Shown: positions 18,298-27,486 of the stretch, one piece after another | Layout of the letters: each line of letters opens with the position of its first letter | Numbering within the stretch: position 1 is the stretch's first letter | NCBI GenBank assembly: GCA_945957365.1 | Contig: CAMFKI010000017.1 | Span: forward strand, 1-64,000 | DNA length: 64,000 bases | From: an uncultured Alphaproteobacteria bacterium | GTDB taxonomy: Bacteria > Pseudomonadota > Alphaproteobacteria > Rhizobiales > Aestuariivirgaceae | Reading direction: 5' to 3' | Notes under the pieces: generated by a model | Seen by the model: the letters and a program-made list of their open reading frames with translations, nothing else | Told to the model about the DNA's origin: nothing | Database searches by the model: none | Translations under genes and position numbers: made by a program

Positions 18298-18797
18298 TCA
18301 TCGTCGGCCCGCTCAACAAGGTGCAGGCGCTCATCGACGCGCACAAGGTGAGCCATGTGGTGACGCTGCTGGCACCGGACTCCGGCGACCAGCCACCCCA
18401 GGGCATCGCACCGGAGCGCCATCTGAAGCTCTATTTTCACGACATCGTGCAGGCCATGGACGGCCATGTGCCGCCGCGCGCCGCCGATGCGGAACGGCTG
18501 ATTGCCTTCTTCCGCGGCTGGGACCGGAAAGACCCGATGCTGGTGCATTGCTGGGCCGGCATCAGCCGCTCGACGGCGGCGGCCTACACCGCACTCTGCA
18601 TGTTCCGCCCGGAGGCAGATGAGGAGGAACTGGCCTTCGAACTGCGCAAGGCCTCGCCCTCGGCCACGCCGAACCGGCTGATCGTATCGCTGGCGGATGA
18701 GGTGCTGGGGCGGAAGGGGCGGATGGTGAAGGCGATCGAAAGGATCGGCCGTGGTGCGGATGCGTTCGAGGGGACGCCGTTTGTGCTGAGACCGTAA
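18294..18797 (+). CDS. Tyrosine phosphatase family protein
   Basis: Cysteine-based phosphatase of 167 residues. The P-loop HCWAGISRS gives H85, the nucleophile C86 and R92 (C-x5-R), and D50 in YFHD may be the general acid. The N terminus (MIIVGPLNKVQALI) resembles bacterial dual-specificity-type phosphatases. Substrate unknown: phosphotyrosine, phosphoinositide-like or small-molecule phosphate. It is the last gene of the five-gene chain and is followed by a family A repeat. Confidence 0.87.
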   Translation: MIIVGPLNKVQALIDAHKVSHVVTLLAPDSGDQPPQGIAPERHLKLYFHDIVQAMDGHVPPRAADAERLIAFFRGWDRKDPMLVHCWAGISRSTAAAYTALCMFRPEADEEELAFELRKASPSATPNRLIVSLADEVLGRKGRMVKAIERIGRGADAFEGTPFVLRP

Positions 18798-18808
18798 TTC
18801 AAAAGGCC

Positions 18809-18880
18809 GTCACCCCAGCGAAAGCTGGGGCCTCGCTTCAGACGTCCGAAGCGGGGTGCCAGCTTTCGCTGGCATGACGC
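18809..18880. repeat. Small palindromic intergenic element, family A (copy 2)
   Basis: A 72-base copy with the CGTCACCCCAGCGAAAGC left end and GCTTTCGCTGGCATGACG right end, spacer reduced. It lies between the convergent phosphatase and aminotransferase genes and may act as a bidirectional 3' hairpin. Confidence 0.85.
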
Positions 18881-18893
18881 CATCAAGGGGCGC

Positions 18894-19754
18894 TCACTTT
18901 CCCTTCAGCGCATAGTCCCAATAGAGGTCCCTTGCCTTCTGCATGATCGGGCCGGGCTGCAGGTTCCTCTGTTCGACGCGGGTGATCGGCGCCACCTTGG
19001 CCCAGTTGCCTGTGGTGAACACCTCGTCGGCTGCGAGGAACTCGCTCCACTTGAGCGACCGCTCATGGACCTTGATGCCGGCATCGCGCAGCAGCTTGAT
19101 GACGCGCTGGCGGGTGACGCCGTTGAGGAAGGTGCCGTTGGGCACCGGCGTATGGGCCTCGCCGTCCTTGGCGTACCAGATGTTGGCGGTGGAGAGTTCC
19201 GCCACATGGCCCAGCGCATCGAGCATCACCGCATTGTCGAAGCCCCTGGACTTGGCCTCGCGGATGGCGCGGGCCGAGTTCGGGTAATGGCAGGCCGCCT
19301 TGGCGTCGGTCGGGGCATATTCATAGGACGGGCGGCGGAAGGGGGAGCAGGTGACCGAGGAGCCGGTGGGCTTGGGCAGCGGCGCATCATAGACAGAAAC
19401 CGAGAACTGCGTGGACTCGGGGTCGACGTCGACGAAGCCATCCTCGGCCCAGAACATGGGTCGAAGATAGAGCTCGGCTCCCTTGGGAAACCTCGCGATG
19501 CCTTCGCGCACCAGTTCCTCGATCTCCACGGCGTTCTTGACGATCTTGAGGCCGAAGCTTTCGGCCGAGCGCACGATGCGCTGGCAATGCTGGTCAAGAT
19601 CGGGGGCGACGCCGGCGAAGGCGCGGGCGCCGTCGAACACGCAGGAGCCGAGCCACGGCGCATGGCTCATCGGCCCCATCAGCTGCGGGTTGCCCTTGTG
19701 CCATTCGCCCTTGAACCAGGTCCAGGCCGTGCCGGTGGTTTCCTTGTGACTCAT
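18894..19754 (-). CDS. ilvE: Branched-chain amino acid aminotransferase
   Basis: Fold-type IV PLP transaminase of about 286 residues that interconverts branched-chain amino acids and their 2-oxo acids. The PLP lysine is K152 in DAKAACHYPNS. The ELSTANIW segment, typical of the cofactor-phosphate loop, and the later GTFLNGVTRQRVI are present. The start at 19754 fits the family; the frame extends ten codons further upstream. It is monocistronic, or follows sleB across a terminator at 19803-19835. D-amino acid aminotransferase is the related alternative, but the GVTRQRVI and RPMFW features favour the branched-chain group. Confidence 0.88.
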   Translation of the reverse strand: MSHKETTGTAWTWFKGEWHKGNPQLMGPMSHAPWLGSCVFDGARAFAGVAPDLDQHCQRIVRSAESFGLKIVKNAVEIEELVREGIARFPKGAELYLRPMFWAEDGFVDVDPESTQFSVSVYDAPLPKPTGSSVTCSPFRRPSYEYAPTDAKAACHYPNSARAIREAKSRGFDNAVMLDALGHVAELSTANIWYAKDGEAHTPVPNGTFLNGVTRQRVIKLLRDAGIKVHERSLKWSEFLAADEVFTTGNWAKVAPITRVEQRNLQPGPIMQKARDLYWDYALKGK

Positions 19755-19802
19755 TCGCGTCAACTCCCATTCTCGGGTTGGCATCCTAGCCCGGCATGCG
19801 CA

Positions 19803-19835
19803 GAAACAGAAAGGGCGCCCGAAGGCGCCCTGTCG
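19803..19835 (-). terminator. Probable Rho-independent terminator after sleB
   Basis: Perfect 7-base stem GGGCGCC / GGCGCCC with a 4-base loop (19813-19830), followed on the minus strand by TTTCTGTTTCTG. It lies 26 bases past the sleB stop. Confidence 0.75.
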
Positions 19836-19855
19836 AACCCTGCCATGCAGCGGGA

Positions 19856-20845
19856 TCAGGAGTTCTCGTAGAAGACGTGATGGCCGATCTTGATGAGCCG
19901 CCGCATGCTCCTCGCCCAGGCGGGGTTCACATAGTCGGCGTGGTAATTGGTGGCGGATCCGATGGCGGCGACCTTCGCGTCACCCGACATGGCCATCTGG
20001 GCGATGCGCTTGGCATTGGCCCAGGCGACCGGGCTCTTCACGTCATCCGGAAGGCCGTCACAGGCGAAGGAGAACTGGCACGAGTTGCGCTTGCCGGACC
20101 CCTGGTAGACCACGCCGCAGATCGACTTCGGATATTCCGGGTCCTTGACGCGGTTCAGGATGACCTTGGCGACGGCGAGCTGGCCGAGCTCGGTTTCGGA
20201 GCGGGCCTCGAAGTAGACGGCGCGGGCGAGGCAGTTTTCTTCCGCCAGCTGGAAGCGCCGCATGGCAATGGCCTTCTGGGCGTCCTTGTCGACGGGCTTC
20301 GCCGTGGCGGTGACCGAGCGCTTCAGCTTGAAGACCTGCATCACCTGCTGCGGCGACGGGGCATTGCCGGCCCGCGGCGTCTGGGCCGGATCCTCGGTCA
20401 GGTCGACCGAGGCGGGAATGATCTGGATCTGCTGCTTCTTGACGAGGGTGGCCTGCTGGACCACCGGCTTGTCGCCCTTGCCGTCCACCGACACGGTCTG
20501 CTGTTCATACGCGACTTGCGAAGTGAAGGAGGTCTTGTTGATGACCTCGAGGCTGCTGGCATCGGGAACCAGCGAGCCCTTGGCGAGGATATTGGAGGAT
20601 GGGCCGGAGAGGCTTTCGACCACTTCGCCCGGATCGGCGTTATGGGCCACGGCATTCTGGCCCATGTAGTGGCCTGCGAAGGCGAAGGCCAGCACCAGCA
20701 TGACGCCGCCGACCACCATTGGACCGTACTCGGCGAAGAAGCTGCGCTTCTCGCGGGTCGCGAAGTCCTCGAAATCCCAGGTCCCTGCAGACCTTGCGTT
20801 ACGCGCTTTTTTCTTCACTTCCCCTCGACACACCGTGGGCCGCAA
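19856..20845 (-). CDS. Cell wall hydrolase of the SleB family, membrane-anchored
   Basis: Protein of up to 329 residues. One transmembrane segment (GPMVVGGVMLVLAFAFAG, about residues 42-59) anchors it, followed by a long low-complexity periplasmic linker. The C-terminal SleB-type domain starts with ENCLARAVYFEARSE and contains the E of the lytic site and NRVKDPEYPKSICGVVYQ. In non-sporulating Alphaproteobacteria these are peptidoglycan hydrolases involved in growth or division. The start is uncertain: TTG at 20845 or one of two GTGs about 13-30 bases downstream. The upstream 146 bases contain four TTAA motifs, including an exact CtrA half-site TTAACCAT, so cell-cycle control is possible. Confidence 0.82.
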   Translation of the reverse strand: MRPTVCRGEVKKKARNARSAGTWDFEDFATREKRSFFAEYGPMVVGGVMLVLAFAFAGHYMGQNAVAHNADPGEVVESLSGPSSNILAKGSLVPDASSLEVINKTSFTSQVAYEQQTVSVDGKGDKPVVQQATLVKKQQIQIIPASVDLTEDPAQTPRAGNAPSPQQVMQVFKLKRSVTATAKPVDKDAQKAIAMRRFQLAEENCLARAVYFEARSETELGQLAVAKVILNRVKDPEYPKSICGVVYQGSGKRNSCQFSFACDGLPDDVKSPVAWANAKRIAQMAMSGDAKVAAIGSATNYHADYVNPAWARSMRRLIKIGHHVFYENS

Positions 20846-20859
20846 ATCTTACGGCGCTG

Positions 20860-20907
20860 TTAATACGCGGTAGTCTATTGGGGTCTCGTTTAACATAGGT
20901 TAACCAT
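20860..20907. promoter_or_regulatory. Cluster of CtrA-like TTAA motifs upstream of sleB
   Basis: TTAA occurs at 20860-20863, 20890-20893 and 20900-20903, and the last is part of TTAACCAT, the 8-base CtrA half-site. The pair at 20890 and 20900 is spaced by 6 bases, not the consensus 7. A further TTAA is at 20965-20968. All are between the start of sleB and the end of ppdK. Confidence 0.4.
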
Positions 20908-20991
20908 GCGGGCAACCCGGAACGGCCTTTTTTGAGCCGGAATCGTGACACGGTGAAGACGTGGTTAAGCCCTTGCCACAATTCGAAAAAG

Positions 20992-23667
20992 CTAGTGTTT
21001 CGAAAGGTTTGCCTGAGCCGCCGCGAGCCGCGCGATCGGCACGCGGAACGGCGAACATGACACATAGTCAAGATTGACCTGCTCACAGAAGGCGATCGAG
21101 GCAGGATCGCCGCCGTGCTCGCCGCAGATGCCGGCCTTGAGTCCCGGCTTGGTGCTCCGCCCGCGTTCGGTGCCAATGCGGATGAGTTCGCCAACACCCT
21201 CGATGTCGAGCGAAATGAAGGGATCGGTCTTGAACACGCCCTTCGCGGTGTACTCGCCGATGAAGCGCGCGGCGTCGTCGCGGCTGATGCCGAAGGTGGT
21301 CTGCGTCAGGTCGTTGGTGCCGAAGGAGAAGAAGTCGGCCGACTGGGCGATCTCGGCGGCGCGCAGTGCCGCCCGCGGCAGCTCGATCATGGTGCCCACC
21401 GAATAGGTGATGGTGACGCCGGTTTCCTTCGCCACCTGCCCGGCCACCGCGACGATCCGCTCCTTCACCCGGTCGAGCTCGTTGCGCGAGGCGACGAGCG
21501 GCACCATCACCTCCGGGATCGGCGCCTTGCCGGTGCGCCGCGCGATTTCGGTCGCCGCCTCGAAGATGGCGCGGGACTGCATCTCGGCCACTTCCGGATA
21601 GGAAATCAGCAGGCGCACGCCGCGGTGGCCCAGCATGGGGTTGAACTCCTTGAGCTCGGCCACCCGGGCGCGCAGCTGGTCGGAATTCGCCCCCATCTGC
21701 TCGGCCACCTCCTCGATCTCGTGGTCGGCCTGCGGCAGGAATTCATGGAGCGGCGGATCGAGAAGGCGGATCGTCACGGGGAGCCCGGCCATGATCTCGA
21801 ACAGCTCGATGAAGTCATTGCGCTGCATCGGCAGGATCTTGGCCAGCGCGGCACGCCGCGCCTCCACCTTGTCGGCGATGATCATCTCGCGCACCGCGAC
21901 GATGCGCTCGGAATCGAAGAACATGTGCTCGGTACGGCACAGCCCGATGCCTTCCGCCCCGAAGTCGCGCGCGGTGCGGGCATCGAGCGGGGTTTCGGCA
22001 TTGGCGCGCACGCCCATGCGGCGGAAGGAATCGGCCCAGGTCATCAGCGTCGCGAAATCACCCGACAGCTCGGGCTTGATGGTGGCAACCTCGCCCTTCA
22101 TCACCTGGCCGGACGAGCCGTCGACGGTAATGGTGTCACCCTTCCTGAGCGTGACGCCCATGACGGTGAGCGTTCCCGCCTGATAGTCGATGCGCAGCGC
22201 ACCCGCGCCCGAGACGCAGGGCTTGCCCATGCCGCGCGCCACCACCGCCGCGTGCGAGGTCATGCCGCCGCGCGTCGTGAGAATTCCCTCGGCGGCATGC
22301 ATGCCGTGGATGTCCTCGGGGCTGGTCTCGATGCGCACCAGGATCACGCGGTGGTTCAACGCCTTCAGGCGCTCCGCCTCATCGGCGTCGAACACGATTT
22401 CACCAGACGCGGCGCCGGGCGAGGCGGGAAGGCCCGTGGCGATCACGTCGCGCTTTGCCCTGGGATCGAGTGTCGGATGCAGCAGCTGGTCGAGCGAGGC
22501 GGGATCGATGCGCTGCACCGCCTCCTCCCTGGTGATCAGGCCCTCGGCGGCCATGTCCACCGCGATCTTCAGCGCCGCCTTGGCGGTGCGCTTGCCGGTG
22601 CGGGTCTGCAGCATCCACAGCTTGCCGTCCTGGATGGTGAACTCCATGTCCTGCATGTCGCGGTAATGACGCTCGAGGAGGTCGAAATTGGCCTGCAGCT
22701 CGGTGAAGGTGCCGGGCATGATCTGCTCCAGCGAGGGGGCATCCGAATGCGCCTCGATGCGGGCCTTCTCGGTGATGTTCTGCGGCGTGCGGATGCCGGC
22801 CACCACGTCCTCGCCCTGGGCATTGACGAGGAACTCGCCATAGAGCTCCTTGACGCCGGTCGCCGGGTTGCGGGTGAAGGCGACGCCTGTCGCCGATGTT
22901 TCGCCCATGTTGCCGAAGACCATGGCCTGCACGTTCACCGCGGTGCCCCAGTCTTCGGGAATGCTGTTGAGCTTGCGGTAGGTGATGGCGCGCGCGCCCA
23001 TCCACGACTTGAACACCGCGCCGATCGCCCCCCACAGCTGTTCGTGCGGGTCCTGCGGGAAGGGCCTTGCGGTGGCCTCCGCGATCAGCGCCTTGTAGCG
23101 CGCGATGAGGCCCTGCCACTCTTCCGCCGTCACCTGGGTGTCGAGCGAATAGCCGCGCTGTTCCTTGAAGCCGCCGAGAATGTCCTCGAACTCGTCATGA
23201 TCCACGCCGAGGACGACATCGGAATACATCGAGATGAAGCGGCGGTAGCTGTCGAAGGCGAAGCGCCGGTCGCCGGAGCGGGCGGCGAGGCCCTCGACGG
23301 TGGCATCATTGAGGCCGAGGTTCAGCACCGTGTCCATCATCCCGGGCATCGAGGCGCGGGCCCCCGAGCGCACCGAGACGAGCAGCGGATTGGATGCGTC
23401 CCCGAAGGTCTTCCCCGCAATGGCCTCGACAGCGGCCAGCGCTGCGCGGATCTGGCCCTCGAGGCCCTCAGGATAGGCGCGGTTGTTCTTGTAGAAGGCG
23501 GTGCAGACTTCGGTTGAGATGGTGAAGCCCGGCGGCACGGGAAGCCCGAGATTGGCCATCTCGGCGAGGTTGGCGCCCTTGCCGCCGAGCAGCGCCTTCA
23601 TCTCGGCGCGGCCCTCGGCCGATCCACCACCGAAGGAATAGACGAATTTTGCGTGATCGGCCGCCAT
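20992..23667 (-). CDS. ppdK: Pyruvate, phosphate dikinase
   Basis: Interconverts pyruvate, ATP and phosphate with phosphoenolpyruvate, AMP and pyrophosphate; in Rhizobiales it supports gluconeogenesis or anaplerosis. The 891-residue protein begins with YSFGGGSAEG and GGKGANLAEM (ATP grasp). The phosphohistidine H472 is in GGMTSHAAVV, the usual central domain, and the C-terminal PEP domain ends with ICGEHGGDPASI. The start at 23667 is set by this N-terminal motif; the frame is open to 23766. The gene lies on the same strand as glyS and glyQ upstream, with an MFS gene between. Confidence 0.96.
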   Translation of the reverse strand: MAADHAKFVYSFGGGSAEGRAEMKALLGGKGANLAEMANLGLPVPPGFTISTEVCTAFYKNNRAYPEGLEGQIRAALAAVEAIAGKTFGDASNPLLVSVRSGARASMPGMMDTVLNLGLNDATVEGLAARSGDRRFAFDSYRRFISMYSDVVLGVDHDEFEDILGGFKEQRGYSLDTQVTAEEWQGLIARYKALIAEATARPFPQDPHEQLWGAIGAVFKSWMGARAITYRKLNSIPEDWGTAVNVQAMVFGNMGETSATGVAFTRNPATGVKELYGEFLVNAQGEDVVAGIRTPQNITEKARIEAHSDAPSLEQIMPGTFTELQANFDLLERHYRDMQDMEFTIQDGKLWMLQTRTGKRTAKAALKIAVDMAAEGLITREEAVQRIDPASLDQLLHPTLDPRAKRDVIATGLPASPGAASGEIVFDADEAERLKALNHRVILVRIETSPEDIHGMHAAEGILTTRGGMTSHAAVVARGMGKPCVSGAGALRIDYQAGTLTVMGVTLRKGDTITVDGSSGQVMKGEVATIKPELSGDFATLMTWADSFRRMGVRANAETPLDARTARDFGAEGIGLCRTEHMFFDSERIVAVREMIIADKVEARRAALAKILPMQRNDFIELFEIMAGLPVTIRLLDPPLHEFLPQADHEIEEVAEQMGANSDQLRARVAELKEFNPMLGHRGVRLLISYPEVAEMQSRAIFEAATEIARRTGKAPIPEVMVPLVASRNELDRVKERIVAVAGQVAKETGVTITYSVGTMIELPRAALRAAEIAQSADFFSFGTNDLTQTTFGISRDDAARFIGEYTAKGVFKTDPFISLDIEGVGELIRIGTERGRSTKPGLKAGICGEHGGDPASIAFCEQVNLDYVSCSPFRVPIARLAAAQANLSKH

Positions 23668-23826
23668 GACAGGGTCTTCCCATTGCTCGAGATTGCTTAT
23701 GAAGGCTTGTAGCGGGCGGCGGCCCGCCTGAGAGACAATCACAGCGCAACGCCGTGTGCAACGCAATATCGCAGATGCGACAATGCGCTTGCCGCACCGG
23801 CAACGTCGGACGCCGGGCGCGGTTCC

Positions 23827-25062
23827 TCAGGCCATGGCGGGGCTGAGCGGCGGGGCATGCGGGCGGCGGACGTAGAGAATCCACAGCGCGATCCCCAGGT
23901 TCAGCACGTTCCACGCCACGCCATTCATGAAGGCGGCCGTGTAGGAGCCGGTCCAGTCGTAGATCTTGCCCGACATCCAGCCGCCCAGCGCCATGCCGAA
24001 GACGGTGGCGGTGAGCACGGTCGAGATGCGGCTTCCCGCCTCGCGCGCCGGGAAATGGTCGCGGATGATCAGCGCATAGCTCGGCACGATGCCGCCCTGG
24101 CTCAAGCCGAAGATCGCCGAGACGACATAGAGCGAGGCCAGCCCGTTGAACGGGATATAGGCGATGAGTGCCAGCATCTGCAGGAAGGAGCCGGCGATGA
24201 GCGTGGGCAGACCACCCACCCTGTCGGCGACGAGGCCGGAGACGAGCCGGCTCAGCACGCCGAAGCCCAGCATGATCGACAGCATTTCCGCGCCGCGCGC
24301 CGGACCGTAGCCGAGGTCCGAGCAATAGGCGACGATATGGACTTGCGGCATCGACATGGCGACGCAGCAGGACAGGCCCGCCAGCACGAGGGCGGGAAAC
24401 AGCAGCGGATGGCTGGGCAGCAGCCCCTTCTGGCCCGAAGCGCGGCTGGCCGGGCTCGCCGTGTCATGGAAATGCGGGCGCTTCCGCAGCAACTGGGCGA
24501 GCGGCACCATGACCACGATGCAAAGCACGCCGATCGCCATGTAGGTCCAGCGCCAGCCGTAGCTGGCGATCGAGGCCTGCATGAAGGGTGGCCAGATGGT
24601 GCCGGCGATGTAGTTGCCGCTGGCGACGATGGCGATGGCGATGCCGCGGCGCTTCAGGAACCATTGCGAGGCATCGGCCACCAGCGGCCCGAAGGTGGCG
24701 GCCGAGCCGAGGAAACCGATGAACACCGCCTGCACCGCCACGAACTGCCAATAGCTCGTCGAAAGTGCAGCGAGGAAGAAGCCGATCCCCAGCGAGATGC
24801 CGGCGATGGTGACGGGCACGGTGATGCCGAAGCGGTCCGCCACCTTGCCCATCACGAAGCCGCCCGCCGCGAAGCCGAGAAAGGTCGCCGTATAGGGGAA
24901 GGAGGCGCCCGCCCGGTCGAGCCCGAACTCGGTCTGGATCGTCGGCAGCACCACCACCGCGAGCCACAGCCCCATGCCGCCCACCACGGCGAGCACGAGC
25001 GAGATGATCAGCCTGGTCCAGGCATAGCGGCTGTCGGGGGTGTAGGCGGAGGTGGCGGTCAT
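23827..25062 (-). CDS. MFS transporter
   Basis: Major facilitator with 411 residues and twelve hydrophobic segments. The loop after TM2 reads GKVADRFG, and GxxxPxxR-like segments recur in the second half. It resembles the oxalate/formate antiporter-like or monocarboxylate-type MFS group, but the substrate is not evident. It lies 159 bases upstream of ppdK on the same strand. The interval 23668-23826 holds no other recognisable feature. Confidence 0.85.
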   Translation of the reverse strand: MTATSAYTPDSRYAWTRLIISLVLAVVGGMGLWLAVVVLPTIQTEFGLDRAGASFPYTATFLGFAAGGFVMGKVADRFGITVPVTIAGISLGIGFFLAALSTSYWQFVAVQAVFIGFLGSAATFGPLVADASQWFLKRRGIAIAIVASGNYIAGTIWPPFMQASIASYGWRWTYMAIGVLCIVVMVPLAQLLRKRPHFHDTASPASRASGQKGLLPSHPLLFPALVLAGLSCCVAMSMPQVHIVAYCSDLGYGPARGAEMLSIMLGFGVLSRLVSGLVADRVGGLPTLIAGSFLQMLALIAYIPFNGLASLYVVSAIFGLSQGGIVPSYALIIRDHFPAREAGSRISTVLTATVFGMALGGWMSGKIYDWTGSYTAAFMNGVAWNVLNLGIALWILYVRRPHAPPLSPAMA

Positions 25063-25395
25063 GAGAATTGCTTACGCAGTCCGGGTGCCGAGGTCAAAAT
25101 GGCACCTATGCAGAATCGGTGGGTCCACCCGCGGTAGCTGCCTTTCCAGCACTCCACACCAGGCCACGCCCCGGGCATCCTTCTGGCAGCCACCACAACG
25201 GATCGCCGGGAAGTCACGTCGGTTCCCGCAAGTCCCTTCTCCCGTTGCGAAGCAATGGGAGAAGGTGGCCGACAGGCCGGATGAGGGCTGGTTGAGCGTG
25301 GCAGGCGTCAGAAAGCCCGCTCGCGGAGAGAGGCCCTCATCCGCCCTTCGGGCACCTTCTCCCATCCCTGCGGGACGGGAGAAGGGACTGCTGGA
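25063..25395. other. Intergenic region of 333 bases between MFS and glyS
   Basis: No gene of its own is apparent. It contains a family B repeat element (25233-25387), whose right end lies just beside the glyS stop. Bases 25063-25230 show no strong promoter or hairpin. Confidence 0.5.
25233..25387. repeat. Small palindromic intergenic element, family B (halves in reverse order)
   Basis: Two half-units in inverted orientation. The first begins TCCCTTCTCCCGTTGCGAAG and ends GCCGGATGAGGGC; the second begins GCCCTCATCCGCCC and ends GGGAGAAGGGA. In the other three copies (33012-33175, 33592-33754 and 48237-48362) the order of the halves is reversed, with GCCCTCAT and ATGAGGGC at the outer ends. 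Each half can form CCTTCTCCC..GGGAGAAGG hairpins. Confidence 0.85.
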
Positions 25396-27408
25396 TCAGC
25401 CTTCGATCTTGGAGAAATCCGCCACTTCCGCCGTCGCGGCGCGGATGTGGTTGAGCAGGCGCAGGCGGTTTTCTCGGAAGGTGGCGTCCTTGTCGTTGAC
25501 CGTGACACCTTCGAAGAAGGCATCGACGGGGGCACGCAGCTTGGCGATCGCCGTCATCGCCGCCTCGAAATCCTCCTCGCGCAACGCGCGGCGCACCTGC
25601 CCCACGGCCTGGGTGATCGCCGTATGCAGCGCCTTCTCCTCGCCCTTGATCAACTGCGAGATGTTGACGTCGCCATCATAGGACTTGCCGTCCTTCTTCT
25701 CCTCGATGCGGAGGATGTTGGAAGCGCGCTTGACGCCGGCGAGCAGGTTCTTGCCATCGTCCGTCTCGAGGAACTTCGACAGCGCCTCGACGCGCTTCGT
25801 CACCATGAGGAGGTCGTTCTGGTTGCCGAGCGCGAAGACAGCATCGATCAGGTCGTGGCGCTTGCCCTGCTCCTTCAGATGCACCTTCAGGCGGTCGGCG
25901 AAGAAGGCGAGCAGATCATCGCCGCAGAAGCTGAGGGGCAGGCGCAGGTTCTTGTCGAGGATGATGCGGATGACGCCGAGTGCGGAACGGCGCAGCGCAT
26001 AAGGGTCCTTCGAGCCCGTGGGCTTCTCGTCGATCGACCAGAAACCATTCAGGGTATCGAGCTTGTCGGCCAGCGCCACGGCCTGGCCCACCCCCGAAAC
26101 CGGAAGGGAATCCGTGGGGCCAACGGGCTTGTAATGATCGCGGATCGCGTCGGCGACATCGGGATCGACACCCTGGTCGAGCGCGTAGTAGCGGCCCATC
26201 AGGCCCTGCAGTTCCGGGAACTCTCCCACCATGCCGGTGACGAGATCGGCCTTGGCGAGCCGCGCCGCGAGCATGGCCTTCTCGGGATCGGCGCCGATGG
26301 TCCTGGCGATCTCGGCCGCGAGACTTTCAATGCGCTGAACGCGCTCGCCCTGGCTGCCGAGCTTTGCATGGAAGGTGATCGCGTCGAGCTTCTTCGCCCA
26401 GTCGGCGAGCTTCACCTTGCGGTCCTGGTCCCAGAAGAACTTGGCATCCGAGAGGCGTGCCGCGATCACCTTGTTGTTGCCGGCGATGATGGTCTTGCCG
26501 CCATCCCTGGCCACGAGGTTCGACACCAGCAGATAGCGGTTGGCGAGCTTGCCGGTCGATGCATTGCGGAGCGCGAAGCATTTCTGGTGGTTCTTGATCG
26601 AGGTGGCGATCACCTCGGGCGGCACCGAGAGAAAGCTTTCATCGAAGCTGCCCATCAGAACCACCGGCCATTCCACGAGGCCCGCGGTTTCCTTCAGCAG
26701 GCCCTCGTCCTCGATCAGCTCGAGGCCCTGGGCGAAGGCCAGGTTGCGCGCCTCGGTGCGGATCGTCTCGATGCGGGCACTGGCATCGACGACGACGAAA
26801 TTGTGAGAGAGCTTCTGGGCATAATCCTCGAAGCGGCGCACCTGGATGTTGCGCGCGCCCATGAAGCGGTGGCCATGGGTGAGGTTGCCGCTGTGGATGC
26901 CGTCGATCTCGAAGGGCACCACTTCGCCGTCGAAGGTGCAGACGATGGAATGCAGCGGCCGCACCCAGCGCAGGCTGCCCGAACCCCAGCGCATCGCATT
27001 GGGCCAGGGGAATTTGCGGATGGTGTCCGGCACGACGTCGGCGATGATCTCGGTCGCGGTGCGGCCCGCCCGCCGGATGACGGCGAGATAGAACTGGCCC
27101 TTCTTGTCGTCCTGCACCTTGAGCTGGCCAAGGCTGAGGCCGGTGGATTTCAGGAAGCCTTCGATGGCCTGCTGGGGCGCGTCGACGCGCGGACCCTTCC
27201 GCTCCTCGTTGACGTCCGCCGCCTTGGCGTCCAGCCCCTCGACCGAAAGCACGAGGCGCCGCGCACCGCCATGGGCCTGCGCACCCTCATAGGTGAGGCC
27301 GGCCTCGACCAGCGCATTGGTCACCATCTGGCGCAGGTCGGCCGCCGCCTTGTGCTGCATGCCGGCGGGGATTTCCTCGGAAAACAATTCGATCAGAAGT
27401 TCAGGCAT
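25396..27408 (-). CDS. glyS: Glycine--tRNA ligase beta subunit
   Basis: Large subunit of the heterotetrameric (alpha2beta2) glycyl-tRNA synthetase; binds tRNA and is needed for charging. The 670 residues are the family norm. The sequence opens with [17 protein letters not shown], and the PNAMRWGSG segment is typical. It belongs functionally with glyQ, whose stop is about 1.35 kb upstream. Two other genes, a glyoxalase-like protein and a CDGSH protein, lie between them on the same strand, which is unusual because glyQ and glyS are normally adjacent. Confidence 0.96.
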   Translation of the reverse strand: MPELLIELFSEEIPAGMQHKAAADLRQMVTNALVEAGLTYEGAQAHGGARRLVLSVEGLDAKAADVNEERKGPRVDAPQQAIEGFLKSTGLSLGQLKVQDDKKGQFYLAVIRRAGRTATEIIADVVPDTIRKFPWPNAMRWGSGSLRWVRPLHSIVCTFDGEVVPFEIDGIHSGNLTHGHRFMGARNIQVRRFEDYAQKLSHNFVVVDASARIETIRTEARNLAFAQGLELIEDEGLLKETAGLVEWPVVLMGSFDESFLSVPPEVIATSIKNHQKCFALRNASTGKLANRYLLVSNLVARDGGKTIIAGNNKVIAARLSDAKFFWDQDRKVKLADWAKKLDAITFHAKLGSQGERVQRIESLAAEIARTIGADPEKAMLAARLAKADLVTGMVGEFPELQGLMGRYYALDQGVDPDVADAIRDHYKPVGPTDSLPVSGVGQAVALADKLDTLNGFWSIDEKPTGSKDPYALRRSALGVIRIILDKNLRLPLSFCGDDLLAFFADRLKVHLKEQGKRHDLIDAVFALGNQNDLLMVTKRVEALSKFLETDDGKNLLAGVKRASNILRIEEKKDGKSYDGDVNISQLIKGEEKALHTAITQAVGQVRRALREEDFEAAMTAIAKLRAPVDAFFEGVTVNDKDATFRENRLRLLNHIRAATAEVADFSKIEG

Positions 27409-27486
27409 CGGGCACTCCGGGAGGGGCCCGCGAATTAGCAGCCCCGTCCCGGCTTGTCACCCCTCACGGGATCGGGTGGCAGGGTA

